Shown here piece by piece: positions 20,093 to 28,570 of a stretch of DNA of 64,000 nucleotides. A program made the position numbers and the translations under genes. Position 1 is the first letter of the stretch. The number at the start of each line of letters is the position of its first letter. The DNA is from Bartonella clarridgeiae ATCC 51734 (GTDB lineage: Bacteria > Pseudomonadota > Alphaproteobacteria > Rhizobiales > Rhizobiaceae): contig NZ_JADC01000011.1 of assembly GCF_000518185.1 (NCBI RefSeq), positions 1 through 64,000 on the forward strand, in the 5' to 3' direction. Under the pieces are notes generated by a model. The model was not told where the DNA came from and made no database searches. It saw nothing but the letters and a program-made list of their open reading frames with translations.

Positions 20093-20123
20093 AAAAAAAA
20101 AGGAAACAGTTTTTTCCTTTTTT
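20093..20123 (+). terminator. Terminator after the RcdA-like gene
   Basis: Perfect 11-bp stem AAAAAAGGAAA (20096-20106) and TTTCCTTTTTT (20113-20123) with a six-base loop. The 3' arm itself ends in a T-run. It lies 79 bp past the stop codon and points the right way. Confidence 0.55.
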
Positions 20124-20236
20124 AATTTGTATTTTAATCTTTTTTTCAAATAATTTTAGACTTTATATGTTCTTCTTTTGTTCTATTAGCTGAATTGATC
20201 TATTAAAACACTAAAAAATCAAATAAACTAAATTTT

Positions 20237-20746
20237 ATGGTAGAAACGATTCGCATTATAGGTATTGATCCTGGACTCCGTCATACCGGATGGGGAGTTA
20301 TTGACCTATGTGGCAATCATCTCCATTTTGTGGCAGCAGGAACGCTCCACTCTAAGCCGCAGAATAATCTTGCTTCTAGATTATGCCAGCTTTATGAAGG
20401 ACTTTCAAAAGTTGTACATGAATTTATGCCCCATGAAGCAGCTGTTGAACATGTTTTTGTCAATAAAGATGCTGCCGCCACTTTAAAACTTGGTCAAGCC
20501 CGTGCTATTGCACTGCTGGTTCCTGCTCAAAAAGGTCTTCCCATTTCCGAATATGCTCCTAATAAAGTCAAAAAGTCAGTCATTGGCGTTGGACATGGAG
20601 AAAAGGAACAAATTCACATGATGGTGAAAATTCTTCTTCCTCGAGCTGAATTTGATAGCAGTGATGCAGCAGATGCCCTTGCCCTTGCAATTTGCCATAG
20701 CACTCACCGCACGAGTACCTCCTACCGTTTAAAGGCGAGTGCATGA
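20237..20746 (+). CDS. ruvC: Holliday junction endonuclease RuvC
   Basis: Cuts Holliday junctions in the RuvABC pathway. The 169-residue protein keeps the four acidic catalytic residues: Asp11 in [12 protein letters not shown], Glu71 in AAVEHVF, and Asp143/Asp146 in [11 protein letters not shown]. The stop overlaps, by ATGA at 20743-20746, the start of a small chimeric frame created by a 155-bp tandem duplication, which now separates ruvC from ruvA. Confidence 0.97.
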   Translation: MVETIRIIGIDPGLRHTGWGVIDLCGNHLHFVAAGTLHSKPQNNLASRLCQLYEGLSKVVHEFMPHEAAVEHVFVNKDAAATLKLGQARAIALLVPAQKGLPISEYAPNKVKKSVIGVGHGEKEQIHMMVKILLPRAEFDSSDAADALALAICHSTHRTSTSYRLKASA

Positions 20747-20952
20747 TTGGAAAACTCAAAGACATTTTTAAACATATTTTTAATGATCACAATTGGCGCA
20801 CTAAATTTGAAAACAATAATGCAGTAAATGCCCTTATCCTTGCAATTTCTCATAGCACTCACCGCACAAGTATCTCCTATTTTTTAAAGGCGAGCGCATG
20901 ATTGGAAAACTCAAAGGCATTCTTGAACATATTTTTGATGATCACATTATTC
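20648..20952 (+). repeat. 155-bp tandem duplication across the ruvC/ruvA junction
   Basis: The sequence from about 20648 to 20802 (ruvC 3' end plus first codons of ruvA) is repeated at about 20803-20952 with a constant offset of 155 bp: the two ruvA-type ATGs are at 20743 and 20898. By hand alignment the copies agree at roughly 85% of positions up to the GATCAC near 20790/20945. The functional parts are the ruvC end in copy 1 and the ruvA start in copy 2. The other halves have drifted. Confidence 0.93.
20743..20901 (+). CDS. Chimeric 52-codon frame, RuvA head fused to RuvC tail
   Basis: An intact frame generated by the tandem duplication. The first 16 codons are a drifted RuvA start ([16 protein letters not shown]). 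After a short link, codons 21-52 are a drifted RuvC end ([15 protein letters not shown]... KASA). Its ATG overlaps the ruvC stop as ATGA, and its TGA overlaps the ruvA ATG as ATGA, so a ribosome could pass ruvC, chimera and ruvA in turn. The RuvC catalytic aspartates are replaced by Asn, so no nuclease activity is expected. It may be a by-product kept only because it preserves coupling to ruvA. Expression not shown. Confidence 0.5.
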   Translation: MIGKLKDIFKHIFNDHNWRTKFENNNAVNALILAISHSTHRTSISYFLKASA

Positions 20953-21539
20953 TCGATGTACAGGGTGTTGGATATATTATTTTTATCCCTAACCGTCTTC
21001 ATTCTTCTTTACCAGCCATAGGTGAAAGTCTTAGCTTGTTTATCGAAACCCATGTGCGTGAAGAGGCGATTCGCCTTTTTGGCTTTACAACTAAGTCTGA
21101 GAAAGAGTGGTTTTGTCTTTTACAAAATGTTCCAGGTGTTGGTGCAAAAGTTGCCTTAGCGCTTTTAGGAACCTTATCGATCAATGACCTCAGCCAAGCG
21201 ATTACCCTCAACGATATTGCAATGATCAGTCGTGCCCCAGGTGTTGGCAAGAAAGTCAGTGAAAGAATTGTAAGCGAGCTCAAAAACAAAGCTCTTCTCT
21301 CTAAAGAAAACAACAAGAGTTTTGCTTTTTCTTCTTCGAGTCTCCCTTCAGAAGAGAAGCATCAACCGACCAACGATGCCCTTTTAGCTTTAATCAAACT
21401 TGGTTTTGATCATGATCAAGCAGCGACAGCTGTAACTTCAGCCCTTTCTTCTCTTAAAGGAGAAACGGTTTCGTCAGCACTCCTTGTTCGCCATAGCCTA
21501 AAACTTCTTTCCTCACAAAATCAAGGTAACAATGCATAA
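20898..21539 (+). CDS. ruvA: Holliday junction branch migration protein RuvA
   Basis: Binds the four-way junction and recruits the RuvB motor. The 213-residue protein begins [16 protein letters not shown] and keeps the OB-fold start (DVQGVGY), the two helix-hairpin-helix motifs [14 protein letters not shown] and [13 protein letters not shown], and the C-terminal RuvB-binding domain ([16 protein letters not shown]). Its ATG overlaps the stop of the chimeric small frame. Its TAA shares one base with the ruvB ATG (TAATG). Confidence 0.97.
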   Translation: MIGKLKGILEHIFDDHIILDVQGVGYIIFIPNRLHSSLPAIGESLSLFIETHVREEAIRLFGFTTKSEKEWFCLLQNVPGVGAKVALALLGTLSINDLSQAITLNDIAMISRAPGVGKKVSERIVSELKNKALLSKENNKSFAFSSSSLPSEEKHQPTNDALLALIKLGFDHDQAATAVTSALSSLKGETVSSALLVRHSLKLLSSQNQGNNA

Positions 21540-22633
21540 TGCATAAAGATGATCCTCAGCGCCTTCTTGGTGCCATTCCCCTTCCTAACGATCCGGATCG
21601 TTCCTTAAGACCGCAAACTCTGGATGATTTTATTGGTCAAGAAGCCGCCCGTGCAAATTTAAAAATCTTTATTGAAGCAGCGCGAACAAGGCATGAAGCT
21701 TTGGATCATGTTTTATTTGTTGGACCTCCTGGTTTAGGAAAAACAACACTCTCGCAAATTATGGCGAAGGAATTAGGAGTTAATTTTCGTTCGACATCAG
21801 GGCCAGTGATTGCCAAAGCGGGTGATTTAGCTGCTCTTTTAACCAATTTGGAAGAACGGGATGTTCTTTTTATTGATGAAATTCATCGTTTAAATCCGGC
21901 TATTGAAGAGATTTTGTATCCGGCCATGGAAGATTATCAGCTTGATCTCATTATTGGGGAAGGCCCTGCAGCCCGTTCAGTCAAAATTGACTTAGCCAAA
22001 TTCACCTTAGTTGCGGCAACAACGCGTCTAGGCTTATTGACCACCCCCTTACGGGATCGTTTTGGCATTCCTATTCGGTTAAACTTTTATACCATCGATG
22101 AATTAGAACATATTGTCCAGCGCAACGCTCGTCTTTTTTCTGTCCAGATCAATGATGATGGTGCCCATGAGATTGCACGCCGTTCTCGTGGAACTCCGCG
22201 AATTGTAGGACGTCTTTTACGACGTGTGTGTGATTTTGCTTTAGTCAAAAAAGCTGAAAAAATTGATCGTGCACTTGCTGATGAAGCCCTTTCACGTCTT
22301 GAAGTCGATCATCTTGGTCTTGATTCTTTGGATCGCCGTTATCTTATTCTCATTGCTCAAACTTTTTTAGGGGGCCCGGTTGGTATTGAAACGATTGCTG
22401 CAGCTCTTTCAGAGCCACGTGATGCAATTGAAGATATTATTGAGCCTTATTTGCTCCAACAAGGTTTCATTCAACGAACAGCGCGTGGGCGGATTTTGAC
22501 AGAAAAAGCCTGGACACATTTAGGGCTTTGCTCCCCCACGAAGACAGAGTCAATAAAAAAGGCTTCTCTACCGATTGATACCGACTCTCAAAAATCTTTT
22601 CAGCCCTCTTTTTGGGAGAAAGAAAATGACTAA
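21539..22633 (+). CDS. ruvB: Holliday junction helicase RuvB
   Basis: AAA+ motor of branch migration. The 364-residue protein has [12 protein letters not shown], Walker [10 protein letters not shown], Walker [11 protein letters not shown], sensor 1 [10 protein letters not shown] and the C-terminal winged helix ending [12 protein letters not shown], followed by a roughly 35-residue Lys/Ser-rich tail. It starts on the last base of the ruvA stop, and its own end overlaps the ybgC start, which points to tight translational coupling through the operon. Confidence 0.98.
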   Translation: MHKDDPQRLLGAIPLPNDPDRSLRPQTLDDFIGQEAARANLKIFIEAARTRHEALDHVLFVGPPGLGKTTLSQIMAKELGVNFRSTSGPVIAKAGDLAALLTNLEERDVLFIDEIHRLNPAIEEILYPAMEDYQLDLIIGEGPAARSVKIDLAKFTLVAATTRLGLLTTPLRDRFGIPIRLNFYTIDELEHIVQRNARLFSVQINDDGAHEIARRSRGTPRIVGRLLRRVCDFALVKKAEKIDRALADEALSRLEVDHLGLDSLDRRYLILIAQTFLGGPVGIETIAAALSEPRDAIEDIIEPYLLQQGFIQRTARGRILTEKAWTHLGLCSPTKTESIKKASLPIDTDSQKSFQPSFWEKEND

Positions 22634-23087
22634 AGCTTCGCTCTTTGATCACCCTCACTCTCCTTATTTTCATAATCTTCAAGCACGAATTTATGTAGCT
22701 GATACGGATTTTTCTGGTGTTGTTTATCATGCACGTTACCTTGAGTTTTTAGAACGGGGACGCTCAGAATTTTTGCGTGATATGGGTTTTAAAAACAATG
22801 AATTAATCTCGGATAACCAAGGTGAGAAATTATTTTTCGTTGTACGTCATATGGATATTACCTTTTCCAAATCGGCCATTCTTGATGATCTTTTAACCAT
22901 AAAAACATACCTACGATGTGTTCAAGGGGCACGCTTTTTCATGGATCAGGTTATTTTGCGCAATGGAACTCTCTTGATTAAAGCGCAAGTTGAAATTGCC
23001 GTCATCAATCAAGAAGGAAAACCGCGCCGTTTGCCCAAGAATCTCTTCTCTCCTTCCTTCTTAAAAACTGTTATTGGAAAAGAATAA
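22626..23087 (+). CDS. ybgC: YbgC-type acyl-CoA thioesterase
   Basis: Hot-dog-fold thioesterase that commonly leads the tol-pal operon. The core [23 protein letters not shown] contains the catalytic Asp. Start chosen as the ATG at 22626, which overlaps the end of ruvB by 8 bp; the open frame begins earlier at 22575 inside ruvB. A decayed copy of its last 40 codons follows immediately downstream, before tolQ. Confidence 0.94.
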   Translation: MTKASLFDHPHSPYFHNLQARIYVADTDFSGVVYHARYLEFLERGRSEFLRDMGFKNNELISDNQGEKLFFVVRHMDITFSKSAILDDLLTIKTYLRCVQGARFFMDQVILRNGTLLIKAQVEIAVINQEGKPRRLPKNLFSPSFLKTVIGKE

Positions 23088-23255
23088 AATACTTTTGAGT
23101 GAGATTAAAGCGCAAGTTGAAATTGCTGTCATCAAATTAAGAAGGAAAACCGCACCATTTATTTACCCAAGAATCTCTTCTCTCCTTCCTTTTAAAAAGT
23201 GCTATTGGATCAGCATTGTTTAAAGAATAAAATGCTCTTGAAAGAGATTTTTGAA
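22976..23255 (+). repeat. Tandem duplication of the ybgC 3' end, second copy decayed
   Basis: The block from 22976 (GATTAAAGCGCAAGTTGAAA) to about 23102 is repeated from 23103 with an initial offset of 127 bp. Copy 2 has drifted by substitutions, a one-base change of frame, a 4-bp insertion near 23158 and a longer insertion near 23210, and it no longer encodes the protein end. The 279-bp ybgC-tolQ gap therefore consists mostly of this relic. Confidence 0.9.
23103..23255 (+). pseudogene. Relic of the ybgC C-terminal end
   Basis: Non-coding remnant homologous to the last third of ybgC, disrupted by frameshifts and stop codons. It carries no start signal. It may only affect spacing between ybgC and tolQ. 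Confidence 0.8.
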
Positions 23256-23366
23256 CATTTTTTGTCAAAAAATTTAACTTTGTTTCGCCAAATTTAGAAA
23301 CTATAAAACAATATGCTGTAATGGGCTGTAAATTAATGAATCTTTCATTGAAGAGGTTAAAAGGCC

Positions 23367-24083
23367 ATGGCACAAGTCGTAGAATTTGCAAGTCCAGAAA
23401 CAATAGGAATATTGAACTTATTTATGCAAGCCAATTGGATTGTAAAGGTTGTTATGATTGGATTGGTATTCGCTTCCATATGGAGCTGGGCTATTATTCT
23501 TGATAAACTCATTTCTTATCGGCACATACGGCGTAATATCCATCATTTTGAGCGTGATTTTTGGTCAGGGCAGCCTTTGGAAGATCTTTACGCCACCTAC
23601 AATAGTCAACGCAGCGACAGTATATCGGTCGTTTTCCTTGCTGCAATGACGGAATGGAAGAAATCACTCTCAAAAGGATCGCACACACCCTTAAGCCTTC
23701 AGACGAGAATTGATAAGGCAATGGATCTGGCCTTAGGACGTGAAAGTGTAAAAATAGAATCACGATTAGGCTTTTTAGCAACTCTTGGATCAGCCGGTCC
23801 CTTTATTGGACTATTTGGAACAGTTGTTGGAATTATGAATTCGTTTCTTTCTATTTCAGCTTCTCAAAACACATCGCTAGCGATTGTCGCTCCAGGCATT
23901 GCGGAAGCACTTTTAGCCACTGCAATTGGTTTGTTTGCAGCCATTCCTGCTGTTATTGCTTATAACAAATTGATAAGTGAAAGTGCACAAATTATAGCGA
24001 AAATAGAAAATTTTTCTGATGAATTTTCGACGATTTTGTCACGACGAATTGATGAAACAACCTCTACCAACTCATCCTTATAA
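23367..24083 (+). CDS. tolQ: Tol-Pal proton channel protein TolQ
   Basis: Inner-membrane proton channel that energises TolA with TolR. The 238-residue protein has one N-terminal membrane helix (about 22-42) and the conserved block LGSAGPFIGLFGTVVGIMNSF and VAPGIAEALLATAIGLFAAI. A strong RBS (AAAAGG) precedes the ATG. It is followed after 11 bp by tolR. It is paralogous to the exbB-like gene at 1215. Confidence 0.96.
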   Translation: MAQVVEFASPETIGILNLFMQANWIVKVVMIGLVFASIWSWAIILDKLISYRHIRRNIHHFERDFWSGQPLEDLYATYNSQRSDSISVVFLAAMTEWKKSLSKGSHTPLSLQTRIDKAMDLALGRESVKIESRLGFLATLGSAGPFIGLFGTVVGIMNSFLSISASQNTSLAIVAPGIAEALLATAIGLFAAIPAVIAYNKLISESAQIIAKIENFSDEFSTILSRRIDETTSTNSSL

Positions 24084-24094
24084 AGAGGTGCACT

Positions 24095-24550
24095 ATGGGA
24101 TTATCTGTTCCTTCTTCTACTCAGAAAGGTATACGTAGACAGCGCCGTTCGCGCACCCCTTTAATGAGTGAGATTAACGTCACGCCTTTTGTGGATGTTA
24201 TCTTAGTTTTGCTGATTATTTTCATGGTGTCAGCTCCCCTTTTGGTAAACGGTGTTCCTCTTGATCTCCCTCATAGCCAAGCGGGCCCTGTGCAGACGGA
24301 AAGCACCACCCCCTTAACGGTTTCCCTTGATGCCCAAGGGCGTTTAGCCATCAATCAAAACTATTATGACACAGAAGAAGCTCTGATTGCGCACCTCAAA
24401 GCCCTATTAGCCGAAGATCCTACACAGAAGAATAAACGTATTTTTGTCCGTGCTGCCAAAACTGTTGAATATCAACAAGTTCTGCAACTTTTGGCTCATA
24501 TTCAAAAGGCAGGTTTTTCGCAAGTTGCTTTAGCGAGTTTAGGACAATAA
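24095..24550 (+). CDS. tolR: Tol-Pal protein TolR
   Basis: A 151-residue single-pass inner-membrane protein that works with TolQ as proton channel and binds peptidoglycan with its periplasmic domain. The N-terminal SEINVTPFVDVILVLLIIFM segment contains the channel Asp, and the C-terminus (VLQLLAHIQKAGFSQVALAS) is standard. RBS AAGAGG. Lies between tolQ and tolA. Confidence 0.95.
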   Translation: MGLSVPSSTQKGIRRQRRSRTPLMSEINVTPFVDVILVLLIIFMVSAPLLVNGVPLDLPHSQAGPVQTESTTPLTVSLDAQGRLAINQNYYDTEEALIAHLKALLAEDPTQKNKRIFVRAAKTVEYQQVLQLLAHIQKAGFSQVALASLGQ

Positions 24551-24623
24551 ATTCTCCATAAACTGTTGCTTCATGCATCTCAGGACTCTTTGCAATCATG
24601 AAAAAAAACAGCAAGGCATACAA

Positions 24624-25775
24624 ATGGAAAAAGGCTCTCATCACAGCATGCAGAAAAGTTTGGTTTTATCATTTGCGCTGCATTTCATTCTTTTTAGCTC
24701 GGGGATGATGCACTTCACGCCCTCTTCTTCTTTCATGCAACAGCCCCTAGAAATGGCTCCGATTACTTTGTCTTCTTTTGACCAAGATCTTGCTTTCCAA
24801 GAAGGCTCATCAAACGCTCCCCCTCTTGAAAACTCTGCCCCTAAACCGACGACAAAACCTCAAGAAAAAGAAGATGCGCGTTATTTTGGTGAAGGAACAA
24901 TAGATAATCAATCCCCATTTCAACCAAAAGAACAATTGCAACATATGGATACAATACCTTCTTTTTTTGGACAACAAGACGCATCAGAAATATTTGAATC
25001 ATCTTTGAAAACGCAGGAATTGATAAAAACAGAAACAGAAGCCTTACTCCACACAGTTCCAGAATTCATGAAGAATGAAACAAAAACACCACCACAAGAA
25101 TCAGAATTAAAAGAACAAACAGTTCCTCCAACAGCTTTAGAACAAATAAAGTCAGAAGATCCTATTAAGAAAATGTTAGAAGAACTTGCTCAGAAGAATC
25201 CTAACGAGTCGATATCAACAATTACACCTCTAGACAATATTCCTCTGCCCTCTTTCAAACCGAAAACAAAAACGGTCGACCCCTCTCATTTTCAAAAAGA
25301 AAAAAAATCTCCCTCCAAAAGAGAGCAAACGATTGAAGATATTTTGGCAATGGAAGAAACACACCTTATCAATCGCGCACGCACCCAAGGGGGTGGTGCA
25401 AAACGTTCTAGCGAACGGGAAGCTTTAGGCACGCAAAAAAATATCGGTGATTCAGCAAAAAAAGCGCAAACACTCGTTAATCTTGTAGGGTCCTGTATTC
25501 AAAAAAAGCTTAAACTTGTTGCTATTGGAGGTAATTTGAATAACCGCCCTGTTGTACGTTTACAATTTTATTTAAATAACCACGGATACGTGATAGGCGA
25601 ACCAAAAATTGATCCCCTTAGAGGTGAAGAAAGTCAGCTCACCATCATGACACAACAAGTTTATGCAGCTGTTTTTTCATGCCAGCCCTATGAAAATCTC
25701 CCTCGTGATCAATATAATTTATGGGGACAAGGTTTTGATTTTAATGTTGATCCTTTTCAAGAAACAGCACCATGA
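24624..25775 (+). CDS. tolA: Tol-Pal protein TolA
   Basis: Inner-membrane protein that spans the periplasm and touches Pal and TolB when energised by TolQR. About 383 residues: a membrane helix close to the N-terminus (SLVLSFALHFILFSSG), a long Pro/Glu/Lys/Thr-rich periplasmic middle with repeated PLEN, PKPTTKP and TPPQE stretches, and a compact C-terminal domain with LVGSCIQKKLKL and VVRLQFYLNNHGYV. The frame opens at 24573, but the ATG at 24624 gives a normal N-terminus; 24648 is another option. Confidence 0.88.
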   Translation: MEKGSHHSMQKSLVLSFALHFILFSSGMMHFTPSSSFMQQPLEMAPITLSSFDQDLAFQEGSSNAPPLENSAPKPTTKPQEKEDARYFGEGTIDNQSPFQPKEQLQHMDTIPSFFGQQDASEIFESSLKTQELIKTETEALLHTVPEFMKNETKTPPQESELKEQTVPPTALEQIKSEDPIKKMLEELAQKNPNESISTITPLDNIPLPSFKPKTKTVDPSHFQKEKKSPSKREQTIEDILAMEETHLINRARTQGGGAKRSSEREALGTQKNIGDSAKKAQTLVNLVGSCIQKKLKLVAIGGNLNNRPVVRLQFYLNNHGYVIGEPKIDPLRGEESQLTIMTQQVYAAVFSCQPYENLPRDQYNLWGQGFDFNVDPFQETAP

Positions 25776-25814
25776 AACAACATTTTTTCTCTCAAATAAA
25801 GGATAAATAACCAC

Positions 25815-27137
25815 ATGACTGTGATAAAAGGTATAATTTCTTCCTGTTTTTTTTTCATCGTGTATTTATGGTTTTGCGGTTTTTCATCTGCATATGCACA
25901 GCTGAAAGGCACAATTGCAAATGCTGATTTTAACCCTATTCCCATTGCCATTGCAGATTTTGTTTCTCACGATTCATTAGGCGTAAAAATTGCTGCTGTC
26001 GTTGCAGCAGATTTGGAAAGATCAGGACTTTTTTTACCCCTACAGAAATCTTCTTTCCCTGAAATATCTCCTAATCCCGACAAACAACCAAACTTTTCTG
26101 ATTGGAAAAAAATAAACACTCAAGGATTAGTGACAGGAAAAGTTTATAGAGAAGCAGATGGAAGGCTTAAAGTTGATTTTCGTTTATGGGATGTCTTAGG
26201 AAATCGACAAATCAAAGGGCAACGCTTTTATACAGCAACGGAACGCTGGCGTCGTGTTGCGCATATGATTTCAGATGAGATCTATAGCAAAATGACAGGT
26301 GAAAAGGGCTATTTTGACACCCGCATTGTATTCATCGATGAAACAGGCCCCCATGATGCGCGTATCAAACGTTTAACGATTATGGATCAAGATGGAGCAA
26401 ATTTGACCTATCTCTCTGATGGAAGTGAACTTGTCCTTACTCCGCGCTTTTCTCCGAAGCGACAAGAAATTACTTATATGGCTTATGGTAAGAACAAAAC
26501 GCCTCATGTTTATCTTCAACAAATGGAAGTAGGACAAAGGGAATTGATCGGAACTTTTGACAATATGACCATTGCCCCTCGTTTCTCTCCTGATGGACAA
26601 AAGGTCATTATGAGTTTGTTGCAAAATAATGGAAGTGCCAATTTATATACGATGGATTTACGCACACGGAAGATGACTCGTTTAACCACAACCAAAGCTA
26701 TTGATACATCAGCCTCTTATTCACCAGATGGCAATAAAATTGTTTTTTCCTCTGATCGTGATGGAAAACCACAAATTTATACGATGAACGTAGATGGCAG
26801 TGATCTCCAGCGCATTTCTTCCAATGAAGGGAGCTATTCCACCCCTATTTGGTCTCCACGTGGGGATTATATTGCATTCACAAAACAATTTCAGGGTCAA
26901 TTCTCCATTGGCGTGATGTATCCTGATGGAAAAGGAGAGCGGATTTTAACAACAGGTTTCCATAATGAAGGTCCTACATGGGCACCTAATGGCAGAGTCC
27001 TGATGTTCTTTCGTAAAAATCCAGGAGCAGGTGCAAAAATCTATACAATTGATATCACCGGACGCAATGAACGCCTCTTGCCTACCCCCAATGATGCCTC
27101 TGATCCGGCATGGTCTCCTCTGCTCAATACACAATAA
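25815..27137 (+). CDS. tolB: Tol-Pal protein TolB
   Basis: Periplasmic beta-propeller that links TolA and Pal. The 440-residue protein has a signal peptide ending near AYAQ, the N-terminal TolB domain, and propeller blades recognisable by [45 protein letters not shown] and [11 protein letters not shown]. The gene is complete, and the coding run stops here: pal, which normally follows, is at 9457 on the other strand. Confidence 0.96.
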   Translation: MTVIKGIISSCFFFIVYLWFCGFSSAYAQLKGTIANADFNPIPIAIADFVSHDSLGVKIAAVVAADLERSGLFLPLQKSSFPEISPNPDKQPNFSDWKKINTQGLVTGKVYREADGRLKVDFRLWDVLGNRQIKGQRFYTATERWRRVAHMISDEIYSKMTGEKGYFDTRIVFIDETGPHDARIKRLTIMDQDGANLTYLSDGSELVLTPRFSPKRQEITYMAYGKNKTPHVYLQQMEVGQRELIGTFDNMTIAPRFSPDGQKVIMSLLQNNGSANLYTMDLRTRKMTRLTTTKAIDTSASYSPDGNKIVFSSDRDGKPQIYTMNVDGSDLQRISSNEGSYSTPIWSPRGDYIAFTKQFQGQFSIGVMYPDGKGERILTTGFHNEGPTWAPNGRVLMFFRKNPGAGAKIYTIDITGRNERLLPTPNDASDPAWSPLLNTQ

Positions 27138-27390
27138 AAATAAAGAGAGGAAGAAAAAAAAGACACACCCCCCCACCTGCCCTGCGCTCACCTTTTAAAG
27201 ACTCAAAGCCACTTTTTGGTCTGCAACTTACTCTAATTTCACGAACTGAATTAGTGTTCTTTCGGTCATATGAATCCCACTGATCGATACTGTCCAGATC
27301 ATGAAGAACGTTATTTGCTAAATAATCAATTTTTTGAGGAGAAGAAGAAAAAGCTTTTAAGACCTCTTCTATGTCCATCATTTTCGTCAT
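27124..27390 (-). CDS. Doubtful 88-codon frame between tolB and fba
   Basis: An open frame with a hydrophilic first half ([20 protein letters not shown]) and a basic, then hydrophobic end that runs 14 bp into the tolB stop region on the opposite strand. I recognise no family, and no convincing RBS was seen. Because it lies at the suspected inversion breakpoint between tolB and its lost neighbour pal, it may be a remnant of a cut gene rather than a real protein. Confidence 0.25.
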   Translation of the reverse strand: MTKMMDIEEVLKAFSSSPQKIDYLANNVLHDLDSIDQWDSYDRKNTNSVREIRVSCRPKSGFESLKGERRAGGGVCLFFLPLFIFIVY

Positions 27391-27455
27391 AATAGACAGG
27401 AATAATAGGAGAGGACGTAAAATCTGTTCTTTTTTATCTTTTATTTATTTTTAAC
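27138..27455. other. Spacer between convergent tolB and fba
   Basis: 318 bp, holding the doubtful frame at 27124-27390 and a poly-C stretch near 27168. No terminator with a clear stem was found. This is one end of the region whose gene order suggests an inversion. Confidence 0.35.
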
Positions 27456-28487
27456 TTATGCACAAAACTGTTCTTGTTCTTTTGTCCACTGTCCTAAAGC
27501 AGCAAGATGATTCATTCGTGCACGATGATAAAAAGCCTTTTGTGCCGCAGCAATTTGTTCGGATTTTCCACCCCATACCTTCAAAGCTGCAGCTTGTAAC
27601 GCACGTCCATAAGAAAAAGTCAATTTCCAAGGCAGGATACCCAAAGCATTCATAGCAGACAAATGTGCTGTTGCTTCTTCATCGGATTGCCCTCCAGAAA
27701 GGAAAGTAATTCCTGGAACAGCAGCAGGAACGGTTTGCTTAAGAACGCGAACTGTCTTTTCAGCCACTTCATCAACGGAAGCTTTGCGCGCATCTTTGCC
27801 ATCAATAACCATATTGGGTTTTAAAATCATACCTTCCAAAATAACACGTGCTTGAAATAATTCTTCAAAGACTGTTTTTAAAACTGTTTGTGTCACTTCA
27901 AAACACCGCGCAATTGAGTGCTGACGCGATTGACCATCCATTAAAACTTCAGGTTCCACAATTGGTACAAGACCAGCTTCCTGACATAAAGCAGCATAAC
28001 GTGCCAAAGCTTGAGCATTCTGATTGATTGCACCTTTTGTTGGCAAAGAATGTGAATCAATTGCAAGCACCGCACGCCACTTGGCAAAACGCGCACCCAA
28101 AGCATAATAATCCTTCAATCGCTCACGCAGACCATCCAATCCTTCTGTAATCATCTCCTGGGGGAAAGCAGGCAAAGGCTTGGCACCTGTATCCACTTTA
28201 ATGCCTGGTACAGCACCAGTATTATGAATAAGATCTGTTAACATTTGCCCTGTTGATGCTTTTTGACGAATAGTTTCATCAAATAAAATCACACCAGAGA
28301 TAGCTGTTTCCATCGCTTCTTTTGCTGAAAACAGCATTTCACGATAAGCTCGACGATTGTCTTCGGTAGATTCTACACCAATGGTTTCGAACCGTTTTCC
28401 AATTGTTGCTGTACTTTCATCTGCTGCTAAAATGCCTTTTCCCGGACGAACCAGAGATAATGCAATATCTTCAAGACGCTCATTCAT
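27456..28487 (-). CDS. Class I fructose-bisphosphate aldolase
   Basis: Splits fructose-1,6-bisphosphate to dihydroxyacetone phosphate and glyceraldehyde-3-phosphate through a lysine Schiff base. The 343-residue protein shows the class I features GILAADESTATIGKRF near the start, GVILFDETI, IVEPEVLMDG and the Schiff-base region LEGMILKPNMV. Last gene of the tkt-gap-pgk-fba run, about 80 bp after pgk. Confidence 0.95.
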   Translation of the reverse strand: MNERLEDIALSLVRPGKGILAADESTATIGKRFETIGVESTEDNRRAYREMLFSAKEAMETAISGVILFDETIRQKASTGQMLTDLIHNTGAVPGIKVDTGAKPLPAFPQEMITEGLDGLRERLKDYYALGARFAKWRAVLAIDSHSLPTKGAINQNAQALARYAALCQEAGLVPIVEPEVLMDGQSRQHSIARCFEVTQTVLKTVFEELFQARVILEGMILKPNMVIDGKDARKASVDEVAEKTVRVLKQTVPAAVPGITFLSGGQSDEEATAHLSAMNALGILPWKLTFSYGRALQAAALKVWGGKSEQIAAAQKAFYHRARMNHLAALGQWTKEQEQFCA

Positions 28488-28570
28488 ATAAAGCTCCTCT
28501 TTTTTTCTCTCACGTTCTAAAAATCAATGACTGTCAGCACACTTGCCTAAGTCATCAGATGCCTTTTCCT

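Noticed and set aside
24573-24623. Upstream start for tolA
   Set aside because: It adds 17 residues ahead of the normal cytoplasmic tail, and the ATG at 24624 fits the family better.
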